DNA of 64,000 nucleotides from Galaxea fascicularis (Eukaryota; Cnidaria; Anthozoa; Scleractinia; Euphylliidae): NCBI GenBank assembly GCA_948470475.1, contig OX419338.1, positions 33,946,882 to 34,010,881 of the forward strand, read 5' to 3'. Shown piece by piece: positions 50,777 to 62,082 of this stretch (position 1 is its first letter; each line of letters starts with the position of its first letter). The notes under the pieces were generated by a model. It saw only the letters and a program-made list of their open reading frames with translations, ran no database searches and was not told where the DNA came from. The position numbers and the translations under genes were made by a program.

Positions 50777-51924
50777 CTATGCTCTCTGCTTGAACAATCC
50801 CGGATCTATCTTGCCCTTTCTGGCTGTGCTTGTATCTTCCTGAAGACCTCGGCTGTCTGGAAATAGAATCTCATATTTTCCAGGTAATCCCTTCCACTCT
50901 TTTCTCGAAATGGAGCGTTGCTAAAAGAAAAAAACGGAAACTGATTTATTCGTGATTCATGGCCGGTTAATAATGAACCGTCTTGATTTGAATAAGTTAT
51001 TCGCCGTGTTGGAGAAAATTCCTTTGTGATCCAAAATGTTCAATGTTTTCCAAGGAGACTGGTTCAAACTTTATCAGTCACAAAAAAGAGCAATTAATGG
51101 TTCGACATGATGAAATGTTTTGCGCCCTGGATTAGTCCGTTTTTTACATAGCACCATGGCCATACACAAATTCCCTCTTTATCACCAATGGTTTGAAACA
51201 AAAGTTTTATTGACGTTATAAGCTATAGGAGAACTCCGTCAAAATATCGCTCTCCTTTTTCAATTCGCTTTTCTCCTTTATCTATGCTACCGGTCTTTTA
51301 GGAGCTGACTGGATTCACTGAGAAAAATATGCGTTTAACAACAGAAACGGAGACGACAGACCAACATGTTTTCGTAATACAGAGTAAAGTAACACAATCT
51401 CTGTAATTGAACAACGAGTTAAATACGGTGCTTTGCTGCATCAAGGTATGTGATGTTGTTTCCTCTTTAAAGGCAAACAAAAGTGTCTAAAGTGCCTTGA
51501 AGAAACTGTACCACACAAAAGGCTTCTGTACTTAGAATCCTTACTATTTATCTTCCATTTTTCTTTTGTATGTTTCTGATCATCTCTTACCACCTGCCTA
51601 TAACAAGGCGATTGGACAACAAGTAAAAAAGTTTTCTTTGTACTTTTTTTTAATTGTCCTGGGCGATGTGAAATTCTTATCAATCGCGGCGAAGTCTACA
51701 AACTGTGAAGAATATAAACTAAAAACTGCTCAAGACGTTTAGTCTAAAACGTAGCCTGTGATTTCAAACTGTTGATCACATAAAATAGCAAGAATAGCAA
51801 GATAAATTTTAGCACCAACCCGACAACCAAACACTCTACACCACTCATCTGGTTTTGATGGCGCTGCGGACACTTTAGCCAGGATAAGAAGAGAAAACAG
51901 CACCAAAAGTTTTATGGACTCCAT
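50777..51924 (-). CDS. Single-disulfide secreted peptide precursor H (82 aa, 2 exons), C-terminally shortened
   Basis: Exon 1 is 51924-51820 (donor GTTGGT) and exon 2 is 50920-50777 (TAG), with a phase-0 intron. Exon 1 encodes a signal peptide (MESIKLLVLFSLLILAKVSA), nearly that of G, and APSKPDEWCRVFGCR, where the ring has shrunk to four residues. Exon 2 aligns with that of G (QRSISRKEW..., QEDTSTARKGKIDPGLFKQRA) but a frame change stops it before the Tyr-rich end. The matching DNA (ATACCGATACGAAGACAAG) survives out of frame after the stop. An ATG three codons upstream (51933) is possible; the inner one aligns with G. Whether the short form works is unknown. Confidence 0.65.
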
Positions 51925-53039
51925 GTCTTTCAAACCAGCAGTTTACAGCTATCGCGAGAGCTTGAAAAACTGGGTTATCATACGGGTGGTTTTAATGCCT
52001 CACGAACTGCAATTATATTTTTTAATTCACGAACAGTGGCTTTATCTTATCTTGGAAAGTGTTCCTAAACATTCCGTGATGGAGATATAAGTGCTGTCAA
52101 GTAATATCAAAGAACCGCTCTAATTTATTTCAAATCAGTTGGAAATTTCCAGACTGGGATACTCATAACTATTTGAGCATACTGAGAGCAGAATGGAGAT
52201 TGATTGCTGCATTTACTCTAAATGAAACGGAAATAAGTCAATACCCGGTTTTGAAACCAGTACTGTGTTTTCGTTATAACTGGCTGTAGAGATGAAATTC
52301 GCATTTACGAACTCAATAGCAAAACTGAGCATTACCTGTGCGCTGTCTTAGAACCTTCAGGAAAATACTTAAATTATTAACAATTAACCTGTATGGCAAT
52401 ATTACACCATAACGTTTATCAGTTTTTAACCACCTGCCTTTCCTCAATAGCAACATTACCGATATAACATCGGCTCTTCTTATCATAGTAAAGTTACATT
52501 ACTCTGCATGAGGTGACGTAACAATGCTCTAACAATGCAACACCCCTTCAATTAAAAGTTGCGCTTACTTCAGATGTCTGAAAACATGATATATTCATTA
52601 GCTGAGTTAATAAAACATTTTCAATGCCCAATCCAAATAGACAGTTTCATCCCACGCTCGGTATGCGGCATTTTTTTGTCCAAAAGAAAATGCAACAGAA
52701 TGACAGTCGAATTAATTCTTAAATATTTTATTTCAAATACTTTGCGTGGAGAAAGCTTTTTCTCGGCTTAGTGGTCTAATCATTACACATGCGAAGTTCA
52801 CATTTTGAAGGAGGCTGACATCAATTTTTATTCAACCTGTAGTTGGTAAGGTGCGTCACTCCAGCATGTACTTTCAAAACTTGATCCGAACCCCTTCCTA
52901 TCTTTTTTATTTACCCTTACAAAAATTTGTATCATAACAAGGTGATTACAGTTTAACCAATAACATATGTTGATCACCGAGTTCATAAAACTAAAATAGA
53001 AATGTTTTAAAAGGCAGTACACGTTGCTATGGTAACCTA

Positions 53040-53300
53040 TTGTGTCAGCTGACATTTTAAAAATATACGCGCCTCCTGATTGGTTAAAAACCTATGTTTT
53101 ATCATACCGTTAATATTTTCGTGTGAAACTCATTGCTACTACTTACAATTATGTTACAAAAACGATAGACCGCATTTTTTATGGGTTTGCCGGTGCCTCT
53201 GGCTCGTAATTAACAAACTTTTCTCGTGTTCTCTCGATATCCCGCGTCGGTTATGACGCAGGGAAACCTATGGAAAACGCGGTCTATCAATTAATTTTCT
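53040..53300. mobile_element. Foldback element
   Basis: AACGATAGACCGCATTTTTTATG (53161) pairs with the inverse TATGGAAAACGCGGTCTATC (about 53268), enclosing GTGCCTCTGGCTCGTAATTA and TCTCGATATCCCGCGTCGG. To its left, GCGCCTCCTGATTGGTTAAA recalls the GTGATTGG text beside the 38810 and 50130 elements. Confidence 0.6.
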
Positions 53301-54662
53301 GATGGCATTATCGTTGATTATAAAGGGAGGTAGTGTTAATCCATCAAGGTGAAACAGCTGGAAAGTGCTATGAACCACTGAGCCACCTTAAAAGCCAATT
53401 GAACCGCCTGCTATCACTGTGGATACCGCAGTACCTCCATTTATATCCCAGAGTCCATATTGAAAACTTTTGCATAAGAATCAAAGTCCACCTCAGAACT
53501 GAAACGCTTCAAGAACTTAAGAACGTCCTTGTTGTTGAAGAATCCAGCGCTTTACGATTAATTTCTCCCATATTGTTAACCATATCATCATTGGACAAAA
53601 CAAAACGATTTTGTGACAGGGACAAGAGCGATGGGGTGAAGAGTGAAGTGAAGATTGCAGAGAAAAAATCTTATGATTTCATATGATTTCTTTCATATGC
53701 ATTATTAAAAAAAATCTTGCGTCTTGTTTTTCTCTCTTTTCTGGGTTAGGCCTGTATAGATTGTGCTCGGCAATTTTACGGCAAATTTTAGAGCAACTTA
53801 TAGCAGCTTTTATCTCCCAGAGCAAGTTTTGGGCCATAAATGCAACGACTGAGACATCTGAGATACAAAAACTTAAATGAACTAAAGTTTTAAGATGACT
53901 GCTTTGCATAGTGACTATTTGATATAGTTGTCCACAGTCGCCCTGGCACCAAGCGCACTCTCTATGTATTCCCACTCATGATATAGCGGTGGTTAGCTCG
54001 AAAGCCAAGTCCTCTGACCACCGTACACTTCCATCAAAGCCATTAATTTATTTTTCTTCCTCTTCTTCATTATTGTACTCCTACCTTACCACATATAATG
54101 TAAATATTTTATAAAAATGTGAATACAAATTGAATTGAATTGAATTTTACAGTTGAAAAGCTGTAGACGTGTAAACTCATTATGAATTGAAGTGGGCCCA
54201 CAAACAGATCAGCAGTCATTGATTTAATATCGCCCAAGAACCGTGCGCTCAAAACTTCCAGCGGTTCAGTATTCATTAAGAACTGGATCAGCTATATTGT
54301 TATTTCACACAGGGCAGCAGTGGAAAGGGACGATGGAATGAGTTCACACAAACTGTTGTTTTAAAATGTTACGTAGAATAAAATAGTTCACTTTGGCAAG
54401 CAACTTTTTAAATTCTTGCAGTTGATTCACGTTCGCTGAAAAATTGCCCCCCTCCCCCCTTCACCCAAAATAAAATTGTCAAGGGCCTGCTGCTTACATT
54501 GAGCTACCAATACTAGTCCAGTAATAAACACAACAGAAAAGCAGCTGTAATATAACTATGGGAATTTATTTTCAAAGCTTTTGGCAAATAACTTTCCCAG
54601 ATATTATTACATAAATAATATATTTTTGCATGCTTTCCGATTGTTCCTCGCTTATGCTCTGT

Positions 54663-57067
54663 TCACTTTTCCCATAAGGCTTTGAGATCTGCAGCATCTG
54701 CGCTAGTGCCCAGTAACCTCTCTGGTTTCATTGGACTTTCTCCTAGAGGCTTGGAATGACTTCTCCTTAGCATGCGGAGTCGATCTGCAAGTCGGTTCTT
54801 TAGCACAGTAACGTCGTTTGCATCTTCGAATTCCACCTGAGGGAAAAAAGACACCTGATTCTTTCTATGCTAATAGCTGGATTCCTTGTCTTGGAATGTC
54901 TGGGTAGAGTGCTACCCAGATCTTTCACTTCTGAATTCGCACTACTGAGTACTGGATACGAGTTTAACGAGCTGACTGTCAATACTCTCGAATAATTAAT
55001 TTTCATTCAGCCAAGTCCCAAGCTCAAGGGATGTATAGCTATTTCAAACTATAAAAAATATAAGGATTTGTATGGAAAAACAATGTACTTAAGGGAAAGT
55101 CGACTTTCAACAGTCTCCCCTAAACTTCTTTCTTAGTCGTTTTGTGTCCTGTGTAGTTTCAGCAGCCCATCACTAGGAGCGTACAACTCCCATACTAAGC
55201 CTATGTCACGACATTTTTACAGACCGATTTCTCTGATTTCATTTAGACTATCTTTTCCCACGGAAAAGGAAGTTTCGGTACCCCGCGTAATACCGCATCA
55301 CCATCACCTTTCTTTCGTTCTTAAGTTTCTCAGCTTCGCAGATAAGCTGAAAAACTTATTTATTTATTTTTTTTAAATAAAAATAAAAAAGTTTCTCAGC
55401 TTCGCAGATAAACTTAAGAACAAAAGAAAGTTCGAGGAAAAGTTCCGCACGAGAGAATGAGGATAATGGAGCATTGTGACTGGTCATTGGGGCTCCTGTA
55501 GGAGTCCCACTAAGTATTCGCAGCAAATTCAATCTAACAAAAAATCGGTTGTACGCTCCTAATGATGGGCTCCTGGTAGGTTTCGGTCGATTTAAGGTGT
55601 TTCTGGTTTTTTTATAGAGCCGTTGGCACTAAATCTCTATTAAATCTCCTAAACTCGACCCAAAAAACACAAAGGACACAAAACGACCAGGAAAGAATTT
55701 CAGATGACAAATGTAGTTGACCTCAAAAAAAAGAATAGTTACTGTACGTTTTCATAATAATCCTCGTCGTTGTCGTTATTACACGAAGATCATATGCCCG
55801 TCGACCTTCGGCTACCTGTCAGTGACCTATGGTTTCAATTCAGTTTTCGATACCGCTGGGCCATAAAATTAATATATATATATATATTTTTTTTCACTCG
55901 TTCTGATTCACCGTGACTTTTTGTGAGAATTGACAGATATGCATCAGCATTTATTGATTAAATCGAAAAGGAAAAACGTTGTGATAAACGCAATTTCAAA
56001 TAATCATAATTATACCTGTTACGAGTTATTGAAACTATGATGCCATAGTTGCCAAGTTCAAATTCTTAAAAAAAAATTCCGCACGCAAAGCATGACAGTT
56101 ACAAGAAAACTGAATGACAAATTTACAATTAAACTGGTCTAATTTGTAAAAGAAATAACATAATTGAAAACGTTCTTAAGGTGTTCTTACATTGCATGTA
56201 TAAACACGATGTTGCGCCAATCAACTGCTGGTAAATTTAGCTTTGCAAACTGATGCATTGAACATAGAGGTTCACAACGCAACATAAAGTCGCCACGGAT
56301 TTTTCAGTGAAAACGCAGAAAAGTTCATGTGTTCATAGTATATTACTCATTTGAAAAAATAAATGAGCAAAATGAAGATGTTCTTAACTGACTCTCAGCC
56401 TGGGTTATATTCTAAGCATGTTCTTAAAATTTGGGTTTATCTTAGCCTCAACGTTCTTATAAAAGAGGTTCTTATATATAAACAAAAGAGTGTATTAAGT
56501 TTTACAGAGAGAGGTGTTGATCGAGGTACTTATCACTAAAAGCTTCGAAAATCACATACATTTTGCGGTGGTGTTTCTTTGAGTTTTAACAACGTCCTTA
56601 TATAGCCGCGTTTGCCTTCAGTGGTTACCAAAGCCCTCTTTCGTCACAGAAAACTAGTTGTTAAACTAAAACTTTACCATTAGTTGTGTACATTACGTTT
56701 AGATTATTCAAACAAGAATGTTAATGTTATGAATTTACTGAGGTAAATGGAGCAATTATTGAAGCTTGTTTGAAAACATTTACACCTAGCAGGTATCCGA
56801 GTAACTTCTAACACTCCCCCTTGATTTCAGTTTCCAAGGTTTACTATGTTTTACGTTTTGACGAAAAATATCAAAAATACAAATTGCAGAAATACAGACA
56901 GAAGAAGAACAACTGAATGAAGGTATAAAAACAAAAATTGAGGTAGTTGGACTGACCTGTCGTTTTCCACAGCGGAAATCGAAAGGACAATTCCACTGGG
57001 CCAACGTCGTGGAAGACGCAGTCAGAAGAGAAAGGCATAGGAACATCCAGACCTGAGGAGAGTTCAT
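54663..57067 (-). CDS. Single-disulfide, amidation-type peptide precursor I (94 aa, 2 exons)
   Basis: Exon 1 is 57067-56957 (donor GTCAGT) and exon 2 is 54836-54663 (acceptor TTCCCTCAG, TGA), with a phase-0 intron. Exon 1 encodes a signal peptide (MNSPQVWMFLCLSLLTASST then TLA) and QWNCPFDFRCGKRQ. By standard prohormone rules this gives a peptide with N-terminal pyroglutamate, a five-residue cystine ring and C-terminal amide from the Gly of GKR. Exon 2 encodes 57 residues: acidic start (VEFEDANDV), a basic helix (LADRLRMLRR) and a C-terminus AADLKALWEK. The intron holds a large inverted-repeat element. The whole layout is that of a neuropeptide precursor with one copy of the peptide; a venom or defence peptide is the main alternative. 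Confidence 0.78.
55128..55695. mobile_element. Inverted-repeat element of about 570 bp in the intron of precursor I
   Basis: The outer arm CTTTCTTAGTCGTTTTGTG (55128) is the inverse of CACAAAACGACCAGGAAAG (ending 55695). A second nested pair is CAGCCCATCACTAGGAGCGT (about 55162) against ACGCTCCTAATGATGGGCTC (55553). A third is CTTTCGTTCTTAAG (about 55313) against CTTAAGAACAAAAG. GTTTCTCAGCTTCGCAGATA also occurs twice in direct order (55325 and 55391). There is no coding frame. Confidence 0.8.
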
Positions 57068-57121
57068 ATTCCGTCCTCTTATTCGTCGTGTTTGTAGTGA
57101 AAAAGAAAGCTAACAGCTCTC

Positions 57122-57129
57122 CTTTTATA
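57122..57129 (-). promoter_or_regulatory. TATA box of precursor I
   Basis: TATAAAAG on -, about 60 bases upstream of the start codon of precursor I. Confidence 0.7.
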
Positions 57130-57139
57130 GCGAGAGCGT

Positions 57140-59600
57140 CGCATCAGAAATAAGTGTTTCATTTTGTATCCCACAACAAATGCCATCTGTTTTTGGGAAA
57201 ACTCAATTTTACTTCGGCATATTTGTTTCAGGCCTAGTTAACTATTAACTTAAACACGCGAAGCCACTACATTTTCAATTATTAAAAAGATTTGATCCTA
57301 TAAGATGCTGTCAGGATAAAAAGTAGTTTTGTTTGACAGTCGCTGACAGTCGCTGAATTGTGGCGCATGAATCTTTTGAAGTTAATTATAACTGACCAGT
57401 GTCATAACACGAGGAAATTAGTGCCCGTCCACTAATCTATCGGGACGAAAAGACCGCTGTGAAAAGAAAGAGAGAGAATTTCCTCTTCAATCTAATTGCA
57501 ATTTTTGAGTTTGTAATTGAACGAGGAGTTAATTAAAAAGTTCTCGATATTCTATTCACCGGCTGATATTTGGATATTTATGAACCAAATTCAAGTGTGC
57601 CTCAAAACACTGGGTGTGTTTGTGAACAGTAAACAGTCGAATTTTGTTCGCTTTCTCAGCAAACATGAAAAGCTAGTTGTGGAGTGCTTCGTACAAGTTT
57701 CTGTTTGTATTTACATTCTTTTCAAAGCGATTTCATGAACTTCTTCCGAACAAAAGAGAAACGTGAGTTCTAAAATTTATTAGTTGATGAATTGAATACG
57801 TGACAGGTGAGTTCCACCATTCGTGTTGTTTCTACAGCCCCAAAGCTAACTCATCTTTTGTAAAATCGACAAAACATATCTCGAGAGGAGTTGTTTTCTG
57901 GGAATTCAGAGAAGCTAGTGGTTAAATGTGTTTCTTTCAGTTTGAAAAGGAAATGTTTCTTCCATTTTCAGGTTTGTTCGCCAAGCTAAAATAAGGGACT
58001 GAAAAAGGATTACGTACTTAGCCTTTGTGGGAATCAGCCTAATATGTTTTCGCTTTTCATCGGCTTCATGAAGCTTGCTGCCTGTTAAGTAAACGATTGA
58101 CAGCTGATAGTCATTATAACTCTTACTAAACTATTTATAATGCCAGAAAAATGCGGCGAAAGCCAATTAATTTGAAGTAAAAATTTTATACTTTCCTCTT
58201 AAACAATAGTTTGGCACGCTTTTTTTCATTTTTTTAATCTCGACCTCCATACGTTCTGACCTCAACTCGTTCACTACTCCTACCTTAATTGGAAAATGAT
58301 TGATCACCTATCGATGTCTTATATTTCCGAAATACACAGCAAAAACCTGCTTCATTGTTGCACTGAGAACAGTTAACTTCCCCTTCCAAACGACCCATCC
58401 TTAGAATGGAGCGCAAAAGAGTGGTTCGGATTAAAGCTTCTGTATTACGTTCTATCTGTACATACAGCTCAGAAAATGCCCAAATATTGTGATCGTATCG
58501 TCCTTTTTATGAACTGGTCGTTTCATCTAAAATATAATTGAAAATGTTTGGCTTTTGGGGCCCTAGAAATGATAGACTCTGACATCCTTGGTTTTGAATT
58601 GGTCGTTTTCGTTAAAACATGATTGAGAATTTTCGGCTCTTTTGTAATTGAAAGAGACTGAAAGTTTTATATTAGGGTGCGATTTTTGGGGGGTAATAAG
58701 AACACCAGAGTCAGTTTGATTCACGTCCTTCGCTTTGTCTCTAAGATCTCTTTCCTTTATTCTTTCTGTGACTGCGCAAAGCAACTTTACTTGTGTATAC
58801 TCGTATTAATTGACGTCGTTTTTGCTTAATTGTTCTGTTGTAATGCGTTCTCATCAATAATAATTTCACGTGCGATGGTTTGAAACCATTATTGTTTCAT
58901 GACCACGAGAAATGACTGCAGCGTCCTCAGAAAACAATAAGTTGAAGAAAAGAATTCCATAATTTTGGACTCAAAACAGGGGCACCCAACGAACCAAATC
59001 AACAGAAGCTGTAAAAAGGCATTTTTATGTTCCTTATGGTGTTTGAGGCCTGTTTTAAGTGTTACCATTAGCTGATAGAATTTGATCTGTGCAGATTCTG
59101 CTAGTTGACGGTTTCACTGCTAAAAACAAAAAATATGGCCCTTCCGAAAACGTCAGGGGCTATCTTATTGCTCAAACGTTTGTGCAAACTTTTAAGCAAC
59201 AAGAGAATCTCGGAGGATTCTTTCGAAAATGGATTTTGATCGGCCTTCCTAAAATAAGACAAACGAAACTCCATCATGGCGGAAAGTACTATTGCAAAAC
59301 AAAGAAGTGGTGAACCATGCGCAACTTACACTCAAAACTTTCCAGAGTTGCTTATTTACCAACCTCTGATCAAGGAGAGGGAAGGCTCTGGTAAAAGATG
59401 GCTGGGTAAAACTTAATTAAACCGGTACGCATGCTGCTCATTTTTGAGAAATTTGATCCGACGGTCACTTGTATACTCGGTGTCTTTGTTCTTAGTCAGA
59501 GGAGCTCCGTTCAAAGGTGTTACTTCAAAGGCAGCGCAAACTCACGATGCGAATTAAGCTTATTATTAAACAATGTAATTGCGGCTTGGACGTGACTCTC
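57140..59600. other. Spacer between precursors I and J, no gene supported
   Basis: Short frames at 57517-57738, 58563-58784 and 59089-59313 show neither a family nor splice signals compatible with the cluster. No repeat ends were recognised. The DNA is AT-rich. Confidence 0.4.
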
Positions 59601-59610
59601 TGAAGTAAGC

Positions 59611-59900
59611 GGTATTGTGTTACACTGCCGACCGTTGATTATCATTCTCGTCCCGACCAGAGCCCCCAATCGTTATGGCCTGCGGCAGGGATCGACAGCT
59701 CTGGCTCAGGCTGGTTTCAAACCAGGAAGACTTCCGGCTCTTCCACGCAAACTCAAAGTTTGCAACAATAGTGGTTGCCAACGGTTACAAAAATGCACCT
59801 TCACTGCGACTGCGCATATTTCAGAAATGGCCAGAGCTCTCGATCCCTGCCGCAGGCCAGAAGGATCGTTGATAATTTGAGTACGGTGTAACGCAACGAT
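59611..59900. mobile_element. Foldback element
   Basis: GGCCTGCGGCAGGGATCGAC...AGCTCTGGC (about 59677-59707) pairs with GGCCAGAGCTCTCGATCCCT...GCCGCAGGCC (59830-59860). Ends TTGTGTTACAC (59614) and GTGTAACGCAA (about 59887) are also inverted. The open frames over it come from this symmetry. Confidence 0.75.
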
Positions 59901-61220
59901 TTTTAGGGTTTATATGGGAAACGTAAAATACCGAAAAAATATAACCTAAGCTTAGCTAATAGCGAATAAAAGAAACAAAGTTAACTAAGTGTGCTACATT
60001 TTTTTCTTGTTTGTTCTTATGCCTGTTTGAGACGATCTGGGCTGGTTGTGCGATCTTGCCCTATCCTTTACTAAAGAAGCCTCTCTTCACTTGTCAACAT
60101 TGTAACACAACACCGCCTATTTCTAAATCAGAGAGTCACGCCCCACTCGCAAGTACAGGGAGCGCGCTGGGGAAGGGGTCGGGAAGCCAGCCCCCCCCCC
60201 CCCCTGACCGAATTTTTGTGGAACAAAAAATAAATTTGTTAAAATAAATTTCCAAAAATGAAAAGTACTCTCACGGGACAATATTGGTTTGCTAACGTTG
60301 GCGTACCTCGAGGAAAAACACCAAAGCCTGACGGAATAAGTCTTGTGAAGTATTTTTAGGATCAGCCCTAACAACAAAGGTGAAGAGGAGGGAGCGGTGC
60401 CCGCACTTTGAAGATTGCTCCGCGGGCCCTGGGCTTCATTATCAATTTGCTTTAATTCGCACCGGTGAGTATGGGCTTCATGTGGTTACTCTCGTCTCCA
60501 GAGGCTCTCTTTCCTAAATCGAAGTACGAACACCTCATTGCGCCAAAAAGGTTTCGTGTTTCGATTGTTATCATGACGTCAATGGTCCTTTGAAAAATGA
60601 TCTTTGTTTCAATCCATTCTGCGGACCATAGTCTGTGTCACGAAAGAACAAGGCGCCCCACTAGCGTTGAACTTTTTACGATGAACTATACTGGGAAACT
60701 GCAAATTTAAATTTTGGTAATAACATTTTATTTCTTATGTTTGTAGGTTACAATATTTGATACCCACTTGAGAAATATATGATCATTACACGAGGAAAGA
60801 TAAATTGGCATATTAGTAGGTGTCCAACATGCTTCTGACAGGGTTAGAAGCATTACAAAATCTTGAGTATTTGCTTTATAAACTACTCTTATATACTTAG
60901 GAACAAAGCACGTTCTCAGGTCATCAACTGTTCTTTGGTTAGTCTTCCCGTGAGCCTTTTGTGTTTTTACTTTCTATTGTCCATTGTCCTCTTGGGCAGG
61001 CCTGGGACGAGAGCCGCGCAACATGCGCAGACGATCCACAACTCGAGTGTTTGTTACAGCAGGCTCACCGCTTAGCTGAATAAAAAAACATTCGTGAAAC
61101 TAAGGACAGATTTGACCACCGTAATGAGATTTCGAATGTTAGTTTTTCAACGAGGCGAAGGGCTGACACTTAGTCGAATTTCAGATCTGTGATTACAGCA
61201 CTACTTTCCTGTTATTCTTG

Positions 61221-62082
61221 CTATGCTTCAAACTTTCGCTTTTGAGTCTTGGATGAACTTAAGCGTGACCGTTTATGCAAAGGCAGGGAATTAAGCAATA
61301 ATTCCCTGAGGTGTTGCTCATCAACCAGCAACTGAGGGTAGAATTTTAGGCGCCTCAGACGATAAATCAGAAATTGTTTATAATTGTTTTTTTTTTTTTT
61401 TTTTTTTGAAAGATTGCGTCGGTCGTGCGATAGCAAACGAACTGATGCTGGCAATGACTGTAGATTAGGGTACTTAAGAGAGGTCTGCTAATTGTGTTGT
61501 GAAAGGTCGTTCCAACCCTTGGAGACTGTTGGAAATCCTAAATTGTAAATGTATAAAGGAAACTCAACGAGCCGTAGTTTCTCCGCGGTTCTGTTCATTG
61601 TTCTCTACAAGGTACTTATTAACGTTCGTTTCTGTTGACGAAATCCTAAATAGTATCCTTTCAAATAAAAGCAAGTAAGCAATACTTTCCGGTAGTGCTT
61701 GTCGTTAGATTGCAACGTTGTCCTAACTCAATTTTTGAGTCTGTTGACGAAGTCTGCCAGTGTTACTGATTTGAGCAAGATGACAAATTGAGCAGTGGCA
61801 TTTGAGTTCTACTATCAGTTACCATACGAAAATTTCTGGTCAGACACTCCTGTGTAATTGTGATCTTAGTCGCGTTTTTAGAGTGAATGTTTACAGTGGC
61901 AAGAACCAGTAAATACAAGAATTAAGCAAGTGTCACTAACCAAGTAAATATTCGCAACAAACCTGGCGTTTGCGTCCACACCCGTAAAAATATGGACAGT
62001 TCCACGGGTTCTGAGAATACACAAGCAACGGAGCTGAGATCATGAAAACACAGAAGACGACGAAGGACACTCGTGAATTCAT
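61221..62082 (-). CDS. Single-disulfide, amidation-type peptide precursor J (76 aa, 2 exons)
   Basis: Exon 1 is 62082-61963 (donor GTTTGT) and exon 2 is 61331-61221 (acceptor TTCTACCCTCAG, TAG), with a phase-0 intron. Exon 1 encodes a signal peptide (MNSRVSFVVFCVFMISAPLL then VYS) and QNPWNCPYFYGCGRKRQ. The predicted product begins with Gln (possible pyroglutamate), has a five-residue ring and ends in Cys-amide after cleavage at RKR and use of Gly. It is the closest relative of I (W-N-C-P-x-F/Y). Exon 2 encodes 36 residues with HKRSR and QKRKFEA basic sites. The acceptor is good, but an A run about 60 bases upstream on - weakens the polypyrimidine context, so exon 2 is slightly less certain than exon 1. 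Confidence 0.7.

Noticed and set aside
53333..53686. 117-aa frame on +
   Set aside because: No recognisable domain, no promoter, no splice logic, and it adjoins a foldback element. It could be part of an old repeat.
58563..58784. Candidate second exon for precursor J (charged 73-aa frame)
   Set aside because: Using its CAG acceptor in phase 0 gives an early stop. The frame at 61331-61221 fits phase and position better.
59617..59880. 87-aa and 65-aa frames on +
   Set aside because: They lie wholly within a foldback element and reflect its symmetry.
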